Assembly: GCF_963666665.1 (NCBI RefSeq)
Contig: NZ_OY762999.1
Location: 1,741,501-1,805,500, forward strand
DNA length: 64,000 nucleotides
Source: Maridesulfovibrio sp.
Lineage (GTDB): Bacteria > Desulfobacterota > Desulfovibrionia > Desulfovibrionales > Desulfovibrionaceae
Reading direction: 5' to 3'
Positions within the stretch are counted from its first letter, which is position 1, and the number at the start of each line of letters is the position of its first letter. Made by a program: the position numbers and the translations under genes. Below, piece after piece: positions 33,443-42,162 of this stretch. The notes below the pieces were generated by a model. It did no database searches, had not been told where the DNA came from, and saw only the letters and a program-made list of their open reading frames with translations.

Positions 33443-35218
33443 TTATCCGAAGTACCAGACTAAGCCGTAGACGCAGAGCACGATGAACACAGCCATACCG
33501 AGATAATCCTGCAACCGTCCGGTCTGTATCTTGGCCCCGGTCTTACCGATATTACGTACGGTGTAGGCGGTGCCGTCCACAACGGTATCAATACCCTTCC
33601 GGTCAAACCATGATGAGCCTGCAGCAGAATTCATCAGCCATTTAAGTCCGATCACCCGGTACACTGTGGTCCAGACTGAATCCGCCCATGCGATGGGACG
33701 GCAGACCAGAAGCAAACCCATGTTGCCGATAAAGCGGTAAAGCTTGTCAAAATCGAGGTTACGTCCGTGGTGCGGCACGATGATCTTGCGCATGATCCAG
33801 AACCCTGCTCCGGTGAATGCCAGCAGCATGGAAGCCTGCAGCAAATGCCACGGGGTGTAAGGATGGTATTCCACCGGGAACGGCAGCAGCTTATAGAGCA
33901 TCTGCGGATAAACGCCCTGCGCAATACAGAGGAAAGCCGCAATGCCCATTGCCACGTACATATTCTTGGGAATGGGATTGAGTTTGATGTCCGTCTTTGC
34001 AGGCTTGTTCCAGAAGGCAAAGTACGGAAGCTTGATACCAACCGAAAGGAATGTACCAACGGCGGCGATTTCAAGTCCGATAGCCAGCAGGGTGTGATGC
34101 GATTCAGCAGCCCCGGTGATGGTCATAGTCTTGGATATAAATCCGTTAAAGAACGGCATACCGGAGATGGAAACCGCCCCGACCATGTACAGGAGCATGA
34201 CCACAGGCATTTTCCCAACCAGTCCGCCGAGACGGTCCAGATCCGCAGTACCCGCTGCGTAAAGCACAGTACCCACGCTCATGAAAAGCAAACCCTTATA
34301 AAGGATATGAGCGTAAGCGTGAGCAACAGCACCATTAATACACATGGCCGTACCGATACCGATACCCGCTACCATGTAACCGACCTGCGAGACGATGTGA
34401 TAGGAAAGAATCCTGCGCGCATTGTTCTCCATGGACGCGTAAAGCACTCCATAGACCGCCATGATTGTTCCGGCCACTGCCAGTGCGTAAACTCCCGAAA
34501 ATCCGCGCGCCAACACATAGACCGCCGTCTTGGTGGTAAAGGCGCACATGAAAACCGCGCCCGGAACAGTTGCTTCGGGGTAGGCATCAGGCAGCCATGC
34601 ATGCAGAGGTACGACAGCTGCGTTGACGCAGAATCCGGTCAGGATCAACCAGTCGTAATATTCCATGCCCTGCGGGTCCACAGGAAGGAAGGCGAAAGTA
34701 CCGATCTCGGAATAACGGAGCAAAAGTCCACCGAGAAGGAACAAACCACCGAGCATGTGAAACAGGAAGTACCTGAAACCGGCAGCGCTTGAAGTCTTCG
34801 TGCGGTGCAACCAGACTAAGAAAGTGGAAGCAACAGCCATGAGTTCCCAGAAGATAAACAGGGTCAGGTAATCACCTGCAAAGACGCAACCGAATGATCC
34901 GGCAACATAAAGGGCTGCCGCAGCGTGATGCGCTTTGTCATCCATATGCAAGGCATAGATCATGCCGATGAGCGACTGGATGGCGAATACGTTGGCAAAA
35001 ACCAGCGAAAGTTTATCTACCCTGCCCAGTACCAGCACGTTACCAAGATACGGAATTACCCCGAAATTACCGAGTGTGGCGGTAAAAACCACAGCAATGG
35101 CAATTACAGGGGGAACAAGTAAAAACCATTTCCACTGTTTGCCCCGGAAAAATGGCAAGGCCAGTGCCAAGGCGATAAAAGCCAGTGCCGGATGGAGAAA
35201 ACCGTTAAGCGTCATCAT
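33443..35218 (-). CDS. NuoL-like/MrpD-type antiporter subunit of complex I
   Basis: A 591-residue membrane protein with about 14-16 helices. The core resembles MrpD-type subunits, but the C-terminus (WFDRKGIDTVVDGTAY to IQTGRLQDYLGM) is the pattern seen at the end of NuoL, where a long lateral helix clamps the membrane arm. It therefore probably fills the NuoL position. The helix-5 Glu is present (FIFWELMAVAS). At the helix-7 Lys position the sequence reads VNAAVVPLHAWLP, so Asn199 replaces Lys. The downstream helix keeps Lys (FTTKTAVY). The gene overlaps the 86-residue gene by 14 bases and is followed closely by nuoM. It could also be called Na+/H+ antiporter subunit D. Confidence 0.85.
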   Translation of the reverse strand: MMTLNGFLHPALAFIALALALPFFRGKQWKWFLLVPPVIAIAVVFTATLGNFGVIPYLGNVLVLGRVDKLSLVFANVFAIQSLIGMIYALHMDDKAHHAAAALYVAGSFGCVFAGDYLTLFIFWELMAVASTFLVWLHRTKTSSAAGFRYFLFHMLGGLFLLGGLLLRYSEIGTFAFLPVDPQGMEYYDWLILTGFCVNAAVVPLHAWLPDAYPEATVPGAVFMCAFTTKTAVYVLARGFSGVYALAVAGTIMAVYGVLYASMENNARRILSYHIVSQVGYMVAGIGIGTAMCINGAVAHAYAHILYKGLLFMSVGTVLYAAGTADLDRLGGLVGKMPVVMLLYMVGAVSISGMPFFNGFISKTMTITGAAESHHTLLAIGLEIAAVGTFLSVGIKLPYFAFWNKPAKTDIKLNPIPKNMYVAMGIAAFLCIAQGVYPQMLYKLLPFPVEYHPYTPWHLLQASMLLAFTGAGFWIMRKIIVPHHGRNLDFDKLYRFIGNMGLLLVCRPIAWADSVWTTVYRVIGLKWLMNSAAGSSWFDRKGIDTVVDGTAYTVRNIGKTGAKIQTGRLQDYLGMAVFIVLCVYGLVWYFG

Positions 35219-35465
35219 CTTCCTCCGGTCCTACAAGAAAAGGTTGAATAAGAACTTTCATCAGGAAGACCATGCCTACCGATGCGGCTAAGGCAAACAG
35301 CTCCCAAAAACCGGGGTAAATATCGTAATGATATTCAGCATGGTGCGGATGGATGAAGAAATTAAGGACCACCAGCAGAGCAAGAAAGCCTGCAAACAGG
35401 AGCTTCCAGAACTTCATTTTCTGCGTGCGCTGGGTTTCGAACCAGTTTCCAAGTTTTTCGATCAT
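35205..35465 (-). CDS. Small two-helix membrane protein of the nuo operon
   Basis: An 86-residue protein of no family I recognise, with two hydrophobic helices (about 20-38 and 53-75) and a very acidic end (GPEEDDDA). Between the helices is a His/Tyr-rich stretch, HPHHAEYHYDIYPG. It has a good ribosome site (GGAG before ATG 35465). It lies between the two MrpD-like genes, 11 bases after one and overlapping the next by 14 bases, so it is translated as part of the operon. It may be a small stabilising or connecting subunit of the membrane arm, by position only. Confidence 0.75.
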   Translation of the reverse strand: MIEKLGNWFETQRTQKMKFWKLLFAGFLALLVVLNFFIHPHHAEYHYDIYPGFWELFALAASVGMVFLMKVLIQPFLVGPEEDDDA

Positions 35466-35476
35466 GGCGGTTCTCC

Positions 35477-36970
35477 TTAGAATTTACCGAACACGTTGAT
35501 GAAGTTCAGGAAGGTCTGGGGATAAAGTCCCAACCAGACTGAAATCAAGGCCGTGGTAAAAAGCGGAATGACCATACACAGCGGGGCCTCTTTGTACTGC
35601 TCGATATTGGCACCCTCTGCCGGGGCCTTGAAAAAAGCCCGGTAGACGATAGGTCCGAAGTATCCGGCATTGAGCAAAGTACTTGCCAGCAAAGCCACCA
35701 GCAGTCCCCATTGCCCGATGCCTACCGCACCTTTGACCAGATACCATTTGGTGGCGAATCCGCAGACCGGAGGCACCCCGATCATGGACAGTGAAGCAAT
35801 GGCAAAGGCCCCGAAGGTCCATGGCATTCGTCGTCCCAAGCCATCCATGAGGCTGATCTTCTTAAGGTGGGTTGCCACATAAATGGCACCGGCACCGAAG
35901 AACAAGGTGATCTTGGAAAAGGCATGGTGAGCGATATGCATCAAGCCACCCTGCACAGCATCCGGGGTCAACATGGCTACACCGATAATGATGTAGGAAA
36001 GCTGGCTGACCGTGGAGTATGCAAGCCTTGCCTTGATATCATCCTTGGTCAGGGCGATAAGCGAGGCCGTAACGATGGTGAATGCCGCAAGATATGCTGT
36101 CGGCAATCCCAGTCCCAATTTATCCATGAGATCGACTCCGAATCCGGAAAGGATCACACGGGAAACGGAGAAAACCCCGGCCTTAACAACGGCCACCGCA
36201 TGCAGCAACGCAGAGACCGGAGTCGGCGCGACCATTGCTGAGGGAAGCCAGTTGTGAAACGGCATAAGCGCTGCTTTTGCCAAACCTGCAATGTAAAGAA
36301 CGTAGGTAATGGTCACCAGTGTGGGGTCAGCATCCGGAGGGAAAATTCCCTGCGCCACATCGCCAAGATGGAAATCCAAGGTTCCGCAGAGCACATAGGT
36401 CATGACCATGGCCGGTAGCAGAAACAACTTGGAGGTACCCATCAGGTAGACCATATATTTCCGCGCGCCGCTGAATGCTTCATCGTCCTGATGGTGGGCA
36501 ACCAGGGGGTAAGTGAATACGGAAATTATTTCATAGAAAAGATAAAGAGTGAAAATATTCGCCGAAAATGCCACACCAACGGCACCGAAAATGGCAACAG
36601 CAAAACAGAAGTAATATCTGGTCTGGGCATGCTCGTTGAGGGTGCGCATGTAACCGATGTTGTAACTAGTGGCGAAGACCCACAGGAATGATGCGATAAG
36701 GGCGAAGATGAAAGCCAACCCGTCCGCAGCAAAAGAAACTTTCACACCCGGAAAAAGGGTGAACAGTGTGTACTCTACAATTTTGCCTTCCAGTACATCA
36801 GGAACCATGGAAGCCACGGAAAGGAAGGTCAGAATACCGGCCCAGATGGATACGGCCTCGCGGCGGTTGATGTTCTCCCGGAAAAACCAGATGAAGAACG
36901 GAGCCACAAGGGTGATGCCGAGCGGGATCAGGATTCGCGCGCTGGTGATGAATTCAGTGCTAACTGTCAT
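35477..36970 (-). CDS. MrpD-like antiporter subunit (extra complex I membrane subunit)
   Basis: A 497-residue antiporter-like protein with about 14 helices. Proton-path residues look complete: Glu in FYEIISVFTYPL, Lys in LAKAALMPFHNWLPSAMVAPTP, and Lys in VVKAGVFSVSR. It matches the monovalent cation/H+ antiporter subunit D group more than canonical NuoL and lacks the long C-terminal helix. With the NuoL-like protein, NuoM and NuoN it gives four antiporter-type subunits instead of the usual three. It is 4 bases after nuoK. Whether it carries H+ or Na+ is open. Confidence 0.88.
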   Translation of the reverse strand: MTVSTEFITSARILIPLGITLVAPFFIWFFRENINRREAVSIWAGILTFLSVASMVPDVLEGKIVEYTLFTLFPGVKVSFAADGLAFIFALIASFLWVFATSYNIGYMRTLNEHAQTRYYFCFAVAIFGAVGVAFSANIFTLYLFYEIISVFTYPLVAHHQDDEAFSGARKYMVYLMGTSKLFLLPAMVMTYVLCGTLDFHLGDVAQGIFPPDADPTLVTITYVLYIAGLAKAALMPFHNWLPSAMVAPTPVSALLHAVAVVKAGVFSVSRVILSGFGVDLMDKLGLGLPTAYLAAFTIVTASLIALTKDDIKARLAYSTVSQLSYIIIGVAMLTPDAVQGGLMHIAHHAFSKITLFFGAGAIYVATHLKKISLMDGLGRRMPWTFGAFAIASLSMIGVPPVCGFATKWYLVKGAVGIGQWGLLVALLASTLLNAGYFGPIVYRAFFKAPAEGANIEQYKEAPLCMVIPLFTTALISVWLGLYPQTFLNFINVFGKF

Positions 36971-36974
36971 ACAT

Positions 36975-37283
36975 TTACCCTTTCAGCTTTGTTATTGCGT
37001 CGGTCTCAACGGACTTAAACCGTTTTGCCACCACAATGATTATTGCCAGCACAAGGGTCGCTTCAGCAGCGGCCAGTCCCATAACAAAAAGTGCGGCTAT
37101 CTGCCCCACTGAGCTTCCGGCCTCGGTAAGCTGGGAAGCGGAAACAATGGACAGCCCTGCGCCGTTTAGCATCAGCTCCACGGAAATGAGCATGCCCACC
37201 AGCGATTTACGCCAGACAATGCCATATAGTCCGATAGCCAGCAGCAGGAGTGCCACCAGTTGGTACATCAAAAGAGGACTCAT
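36975..37283 (-). CDS. nuoK: Complex I subunit NuoK
   Basis: A 102-residue, three-helix membrane subunit. The two conserved membrane Glu are present in VGMLISVELMLNG and GLAAAEATLVLAI. Its ATG overlaps the stop of nuoJ by one base (TAATG), so translation is coupled. Confidence 0.95.
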   Translation of the reverse strand: MSPLLMYQLVALLLLAIGLYGIVWRKSLVGMLISVELMLNGAGLSIVSASQLTEAGSSVGQIAALFVMGLAAAEATLVLAIIIVVAKRFKSVETDAITKLKG

Positions 37284-37798
37284 TATGCTTTCCTCCCTTT
37301 CTTTTCAAAAGCCAGCAGCACAGCTCCGGCCATTGCAGCCAGCAGGACTACCGAAATAAGCTCAAAAGCAACCGGATAATCTTCCAGTAGCCCTTTACCG
37401 ATCTGAACCAGCGGGACCTCAACCGGGATATGTATTGAAGAAGGCTGAAACTTGACCAGAATAAACCCGATTATAAATACCGGAGAGATAAAGGTCAGCG
37501 CCGCGAGTGCAGATTTACCAGGCCTGCGGCTTCCGGACTCAACCCCTTGGGCATCAGCTTGAGTAAGCATGATGGCGAAGAAAATAAGCACACAGACCGC
37601 ACCCACGTAGATGAGAATCTGCATGAAAGCCATGAACGGTGCGGCCATGAGCATGTACATACCAGCTACACCCAGCAGGGATGAAATCAACCCCACCATG
37701 GCCCGGACCAGACTATGTGCGCCCACGGCTATGCACCCGCCGCCGAGAATCAGCAGCGTGTAGACGACAAAAGCTACTTTTGCGAGCGTTTCCATCAT
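37283..37798 (-). CDS. nuoJ: Complex I subunit NuoJ
   Basis: A 171-residue membrane subunit with about five helices. The conserved helix-3 region around QILIYVGAVCVLIFFAIML is present; it holds the Tyr and bulge linking the quinone site to proton pumping. It overlaps nuoI by 4 bases at its start and nuoK by 1 base at its end. Confidence 0.94.
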   Translation of the reverse strand: MMETLAKVAFVVYTLLILGGGCIAVGAHSLVRAMVGLISSLLGVAGMYMLMAAPFMAFMQILIYVGAVCVLIFFAIMLTQADAQGVESGSRRPGKSALAALTFISPVFIIGFILVKFQPSSIHIPVEVPLVQIGKGLLEDYPVAFELISVVLLAAMAGAVLLAFEKKGRKA

Positions 37799-38400
37799 GA
37801 TTCTGTCCCTGCCTCTTTTTCAGTAGTTACAGCTCCAACATCCTTGGGAGGCTCAGCCGCTTTGGCCACTGCGGCAGCCTCAGCCTGTGCGCCGAGTCTG
37901 GCAAGCAAGTCCATTTTAAGTTCCTTGCGGTCGGTTACGGTAAGGTACACATTTGAGGAGTAACGCAGTGCCTTTGCGGGACAGTTTTCCACACATGATC
38001 CGCACAGCGAACAAAGGGAGAAGTCATATAAAAATTTTGCAGGCTCTTTGGGAGCCTTAGGCTTCTCGACCTTTTCGCCCCGCTCTTCCGCTTCCTTCAT
38101 GGCCTGAAGTTCAGCTTCGGTAGGTTTGGGAGCCTTGGACTTGACCACGGTAATGCATTTGCTGGGGCAAGCGGTAACGCACATCATACAAGTAATGCAT
38201 TTGGGTTTAGCCGGATCCTTGGGTTTTCCGATGAGTTCCAGCGGTCCGCGGAATCCTTCCAACTGCCCGGAAGTGACCGTTTCACGCGGGTAATGGAGGG
38301 TCACGTTTTTATCGACAAAGTTTTTGCCCGTGACTTTCAGCCCTACGATCAAGGACCAGAGCGAAGTCACGTCATCCCATATTTTTTTGATTACACTCAT
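37795..38400 (-). CDS. nuoI: Complex I subunit NuoI (2[4Fe-4S])
   Basis: A 201-residue iron-sulfur subunit of the connecting arm that passes electrons toward NuoB. Two CxxCxxCxxxCP clusters are seen, CITCMMCVTACP and CSLCGSCVENCP. Between them is an unusual charged Lys/Glu/Pro-rich insert of about 45 residues, and the C-terminus has an Ala/Glu-rich tail of about 30 residues. Both are longer than in typical NuoI and may reflect a different electron donor in an enzyme without NuoEFG. It overlaps nuoJ by 4 bases. Confidence 0.94.
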   Translation of the reverse strand: MSVIKKIWDDVTSLWSLIVGLKVTGKNFVDKNVTLHYPRETVTSGQLEGFRGPLELIGKPKDPAKPKCITCMMCVTACPSKCITVVKSKAPKPTEAELQAMKEAEERGEKVEKPKAPKEPAKFLYDFSLCSLCGSCVENCPAKALRYSSNVYLTVTDRKELKMDLLARLGAQAEAAAVAKAAEPPKDVGAVTTEKEAGTES

Positions 38401-38412
38401 TAAAGCGCCCTC

Positions 38413-39381
38413 CTACAGCTTCATCACAAAAGCGGTGATAAACAGGTTCAACAGAGCTAAGGGCATGAGCCATTTCCAGTTGATATTCAGAAGCTGATCA
38501 AAACGTACGCGGGGATAAGTCCAGCGCAACCAAATCATGACCAGCAACAAGGTGTAGACCTTGGCGAGGAACCACCATGCGCCGTCAAAGAACGGTCCCT
38601 GCCAGCCGCCGAGGAACAGGGCCGCAGCCACAGAGCAGACCACGATCATGTTGGCGTATTCAGCAAGGAAGAACAGACCGAACCCCATGCCCGAATATTC
38701 AGTATGGAATCCGGCGGTCAGTTCACTTTCAGCTTCAGGCAGGTCAAAGGGAGCGCGGTTGGTTTCGCCGAGCGCACTGACAAAATAAATAATGAAAGCC
38801 AGCGGCTGTACAACTGCATTCCACTGCCACGGCCAGCCTCCCTGACCTTCAACCACAGTGGTCAGGTTCAGACTTCCGGTCATGAAGGCAACAGCCAGCA
38901 CTGAGAGCAACAAAGGAATTTCATAAGCCACGGACTGGGCCACCGCCCTTGCCGCACCGAGAATCCCCCATTTGTTATTCGATCCCCAGCCGGCAAGACA
39001 CAGGGCAAGCACATTCAAACCGGCAAAAGCCAGAATGAGCAGCAGGCCGAGGTCCATTTCCATTCCGGTAGCAACAGGACCGAAAGGAATAGGCAGGAAA
39101 AGTAAAAGTACGGGCAGGAAGGATAGAATCGGAGCCATCCAGAACAGCAACTTATCCGCACCGCTGGGGGTGAAGAGCTGCTTGCCAATAAGCTTTACAG
39201 CATCGGCCAGAGGCTGCAGCAGTCCCTGCGGTCCGACTTCATAGGGTCCGGGCCTGCGCTGTACGAATCCGGCTACCTTGCGTTCAAGATAAACCAGTAC
39301 CAGCCCGTTCAATCCCACAAAAGCGGCAATTGCCACCAGTGCGATTATTAATTTCACGAGTTCTACAGGAATTTGAGACAT
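38413..39381 (-). CDS. nuoH: Complex I subunit NuoH
   Basis: A 322-residue, eight-helix membrane subunit that forms the quinone chamber with NuoB and NuoD. Typical motifs are ERKVAGFVQRRPGPYEVGPQG, LSVLAVAFMTGSLN, and ALGETNRAPFDLPEAESELT with its string of Glu. AGGAG precedes ATG 39381. The gene is 13 bases after nuoD and 12 bases before nuoI. Confidence 0.95.
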   Translation of the reverse strand: MSQIPVELVKLIIALVAIAAFVGLNGLVLVYLERKVAGFVQRRPGPYEVGPQGLLQPLADAVKLIGKQLFTPSGADKLLFWMAPILSFLPVLLLFLPIPFGPVATGMEMDLGLLLILAFAGLNVLALCLAGWGSNNKWGILGAARAVAQSVAYEIPLLLSVLAVAFMTGSLNLTTVVEGQGGWPWQWNAVVQPLAFIIYFVSALGETNRAPFDLPEAESELTAGFHTEYSGMGFGLFFLAEYANMIVVCSVAAALFLGGWQGPFFDGAWWFLAKVYTLLLVMIWLRWTYPRVRFDQLLNINWKWLMPLALLNLFITAFVMKL

Positions 39382-39394
39382 ATGAAGCTCCTGA

Positions 39395-40546
39395 CTACCT
39401 GTCGATTTCCGGGATTACCATGTCCAAGCTGCCTAAAATCGCAACCGCATCTGCCAGCATTGTTCCCTGTGCACATTCGGCAAACAGGGACAGATTGGAA
39501 AATCCCGGTGCACGGAGCTTGATCCGGTACGGGGTCTTGCTGCCGTCACTGACAATATGGATTCCGACCTTACCGCGCGCACCTTCAGTACAGAAGTAAG
39601 CTTCACCTGCCGGAGCTTTCCACGTAGGTTTAGGAGCTTTCTTGATGATGTGCTCACCTTCGGGAATCTGCTCAAGGGCCTGCTCCACAATGTTCAGGCT
39701 CTGCTCTATTTCTTCCATGCGCACCATGTAACGGGCCATGGCATCGGCTTCGTAATAAACCGGAATCTTCCAGTCGAAACGATCATAAATGGAGTAAGGT
39801 TCGGCCCTGCGGGTATCGTGCTCAACTCCAGCACCGCGAATTATCGGTCCGGTTGCACCGTAGCGGTTACACATATCCGCATCCATGTAGCCGATTTCTT
39901 CAATACGTTTACGCAGGATGATGTTATCGGTGACCAGATCCTTGTACATGGGCAAACGGTCACGCAGCCGTTTGATGAACTCGGTGCACTTGTCTGCGAA
40001 ACCGTCATCAAGGTCATGAACCACCCCGCCGAAACGGAAGTTGCTATAAGTCAGTCGCGCTCCGGTCACCTTCTGCATCATATCCATGAGGATTTCACGG
40101 TCATCAAAGCCGTACATGATCGGAGTGAACGCACCGAGGTCCAGAAGATATGCCCCCCACCAGAGCAGGTGAGATGAAATTCGGTTAAGTTCGGTAAGAA
40201 TGACCCGGATATATTCGGCCCGTTCAGGAACTTCGATTCCGGCCAGCTTTTCCACCGCCCCCACATAAGCATGGTTCCATGCCAGCGGATGCAGGTAGTC
40301 CACGCGGCCCATATTGGGGATGAACTGGACCCATGTCTTAACCTCAGCCATCTTCTCATGCATACGATGCAGATAGCCGAGCACAGGTTCTGCACGAACG
40401 ATATATTCACCGTCCAACTCAAGGATGACCCGCAAAACACCGTGAGTGGAAGGATGCTGCGGACCCATGTTCAGAATCATGGTATGGTCATCTGCACCCT
40501 TCTCAAAATGGTTGGTATAGAAATCGCCCTCAGGAAATGTGTTCAT
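39395..40546 (-). CDS. nuoD: Complex I 49-kDa subunit NuoD
   Basis: A 383-residue subunit that carries part of the quinone site. The quinone-near motif GPQHPSTHGVLRV (with the conserved His) and the family regions YLHRMHEKMAEVKTW and LLDLGAFTPIMYGFDDRE are present. It is a separate gene, not fused to NuoC, and overlaps nuoC by 4 bases (ATGA). The hydrogenase-type metal Cys are absent, so it is a complex I subunit and not an Ech or Mbh hydrogenase large subunit. Confidence 0.95.
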   Translation of the reverse strand: MNTFPEGDFYTNHFEKGADDHTMILNMGPQHPSTHGVLRVILELDGEYIVRAEPVLGYLHRMHEKMAEVKTWVQFIPNMGRVDYLHPLAWNHAYVGAVEKLAGIEVPERAEYIRVILTELNRISSHLLWWGAYLLDLGAFTPIMYGFDDREILMDMMQKVTGARLTYSNFRFGGVVHDLDDGFADKCTEFIKRLRDRLPMYKDLVTDNIILRKRIEEIGYMDADMCNRYGATGPIIRGAGVEHDTRRAEPYSIYDRFDWKIPVYYEADAMARYMVRMEEIEQSLNIVEQALEQIPEGEHIIKKAPKPTWKAPAGEAYFCTEGARGKVGIHIVSDGSKTPYRIKLRAPGFSNLSLFAECAQGTMLADAVAILGSLDMVIPEIDR

Positions 40547-41076
40547 GATTCTGCCCCCTCTCCCGGTTCCGGTTGATCTTCATCAAAGAGGGTGAAGCCT
40601 TCACCTTTGAATATTATTTCACCGGGATTAAGAATCTCGCGCAACGGCTTGCGACTACTATCATCTTTAAGCAGCACCCCGTTGGGAGTTTCGGGATCAA
40701 GCAGCAGAGGCAACAGGTTGGGATGTCCGGCAAACTTTACACCATGAAAATCGTGACACTCACGCTCATGCCAGTCCGCACCCTGATAGATGGAAGAGAT
40801 AGACGGCAATTCAGCTTCTTCACGGCAGACCAGCACCCTATGGACGATGCGGCCCGGCTTGGTGAAGTGTGCATAATGGTAGGAGATCAGAAAACCTTCG
40901 GCTACATCAAGGGCGTCTATGTTTTCCAAATGATAAGCCTGCTTGAGCATGGCTTCTGCCGCCTGTTTGATGTCATCGACAGTGAGGAAAACATTCATGG
41001 TTACCCCGGAAATTTGAAAACTCCCCTTGCCGATCATGAGCGGGGTTACCGGTAGACTGAGATTGTCACCCATCAT
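40543..41076 (-). CDS. nuoC: Complex I 30-kDa subunit NuoC
   Basis: A 177-residue peripheral-arm subunit. The signature block WHERECHDFHGVKFAGHPNLLPLLL is present, preceded by the ISSIYQGAD region. It ends in an acidic, proline-rich tail. It overlaps nuoB (4 bases) at its start and nuoD (4 bases) at its end. Confidence 0.95.
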   Translation of the reverse strand: MMGDNLSLPVTPLMIGKGSFQISGVTMNVFLTVDDIKQAAEAMLKQAYHLENIDALDVAEGFLISYHYAHFTKPGRIVHRVLVCREEAELPSISSIYQGADWHERECHDFHGVKFAGHPNLLPLLLDPETPNGVLLKDDSSRKPLREILNPGEIIFKGEGFTLFDEDQPEPGEGAES

Positions 41077-41612
41077 AAGGCACGCTCCTTCTCTAAATCC
41101 TCAGGTACGGGCCACCAGCGTTTTCCAGTCACCTTTTCCTGAATCTGGAACAGTCCTTCAAGCAATGCCTCCGGGCGCGGCGGACAACCGGGAACGTAGA
41201 CATCAACCGGGATAAGGTTATCCACGCCCTCTACAATCCCGTACTGCCCCTTAAACTTGAAAGGGCCTCCCGAGATCGCGCAGTTACCTAGAGCAAGAAC
41301 CCATTTGGGTGCAGGCATCTGCTCGTAAAGACGGACAACAGCAGGAGCCATTTTTTTGGTCACCGTCCCCGCCACGATCATCAGATCAGCCTGACGCGCG
41401 GAAGGCCGAAAGACCTCAGCTCCGAACCGGGCCATATCAAAGCGGGCCATACCCACAGCCATCATTTCAATGGCGCAACAGGCCAGACCGAAGGTCATAG
41501 GCCACAGTGACATGGATCGGCAGATGTTCATGGCGTCTTCGGCAAGTTCGAGGCGAACAATTCCGTCCTCGACAACATGCCCGCCGGGGGTCAGGAGATT
41601 TTTCTCGGCCAT
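41073..41612 (-). CDS. nuoB: Complex I subunit NuoB (cluster N2)
   Basis: A 179-residue subunit holding the last iron-sulfur cluster before the quinone. The N2 ligands are visible: the Cys pair in GLACCAIEMMA, Cys in LGNCAISGG, and Cys in VPGCPPRPEALLEGL. The quinone-side motif ARFDMARFGAEVFRPSARQAD is also intact. It overlaps nuoA by 22 bases and nuoC by 4 bases. Confidence 0.96.
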   Translation of the reverse strand: MAEKNLLTPGGHVVEDGIVRLELAEDAMNICRSMSLWPMTFGLACCAIEMMAVGMARFDMARFGAEVFRPSARQADLMIVAGTVTKKMAPAVVRLYEQMPAPKWVLALGNCAISGGPFKFKGQYGIVEGVDNLIPVDVYVPGCPPRPEALLEGLFQIQEKVTGKRWWPVPEDLEKERAL

Positions 41613-41968
41613 GTGAACACTCCTTTCTTCCAGAAATAAATAATCGCGACAGCAAGAACAGACAGGAATCCGGCAACTTCAATAAAATAAAACATTCCAT
41701 CGGTATGGGGATACCAGACTGAAACCGGGAAGAGATAGAGAACGTCTACGTCAAAGGCGAGAAACAGCAAGGCGTAAACATAATAACTGATGCCGAACTG
41801 ATTCCATGCCCTCCCGTGGGGTTTCATCCCGCATTCATAAGACATGCCCATGTCCCCACCTTTTGCCCTAGGATGAACAAGAGCAGACAGGATAAGGGGC
41901 CCACCGGCAAAAAGAAGCCCACCTATCAAAAACATGAAGATGGCGAACTGAAGCCAGGTAAAAACCAT
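41591..41968 (-). CDS. nuoA: Complex I subunit NuoA
   Basis: A 125-residue, three-helix membrane subunit and the first gene of the operon. The conserved loop with YECGMKPHGRAWNQFGISYYVYALLFLAFDVD contains the Cys and acidic residues typical of the family. The stop lies 22 bases inside nuoB, so translation is coupled. GAGAGGTG precedes ATG 41968, and the promoter is about 120 bases upstream. Confidence 0.95.
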   Translation of the reverse strand: MVFTWLQFAIFMFLIGGLLFAGGPLILSALVHPRAKGGDMGMSYECGMKPHGRAWNQFGISYYVYALLFLAFDVDVLYLFPVSVWYPHTDGMFYFIEVAGFLSVLAVAIIYFWKKGVFTWPRKIS

Positions 41969-42093
41969 TCTCGCACCTCTCTTACGTTTTTAAAATTAGT
42001 AACACGAAGCGGACACTAATTGTTTTTTTGTTAAATTGCAAAGGGAACATTGGAAAAAGTCTAAAAAAATTCTGAAGTTAAATTTTTATTAAA

Positions 42094-42162
42094 TCTATCT
42101 CACCCGACCATTCCTGTGTCAAGGAGGACTGAGCGTTTTACAGGTTCGGATGACTGTAAAAC
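42094..42162 (-). promoter_or_regulatory. nuo promoter with upstream 9-bp inverted repeat
   Basis: On the minus strand TTGACA (42122-42117) is followed after 17 bases by a weak -10, GATAGA (42099-42094). Twelve bases upstream of the -35 is a perfect inverted repeat, GTTTTACAG (42162-42154), 10 bases, CTGTAAAAC (42143-42135). The half-site centres are 19 bp apart, about two helical turns, as expected for a dimer on one DNA face. Together with the weak -10 this suggests an activator site. No regulator is named. Confidence 0.55.

Noticed and set aside
33767..34792. A plus-strand frame of 341 codons opposite the NuoL-like gene
   Set aside because: It is fully antisense to a well-conserved membrane protein gene, has no ribosome site and its composition (many His, Arg, Gln) is that of a shadow frame.
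39395..42000. The nuo operon as an Ech/Mbh-type hydrogenase
   Set aside because: NuoD lacks the Cys pairs that hold the NiFe centre, and NuoB, NuoC and NuoA are of complex I type.
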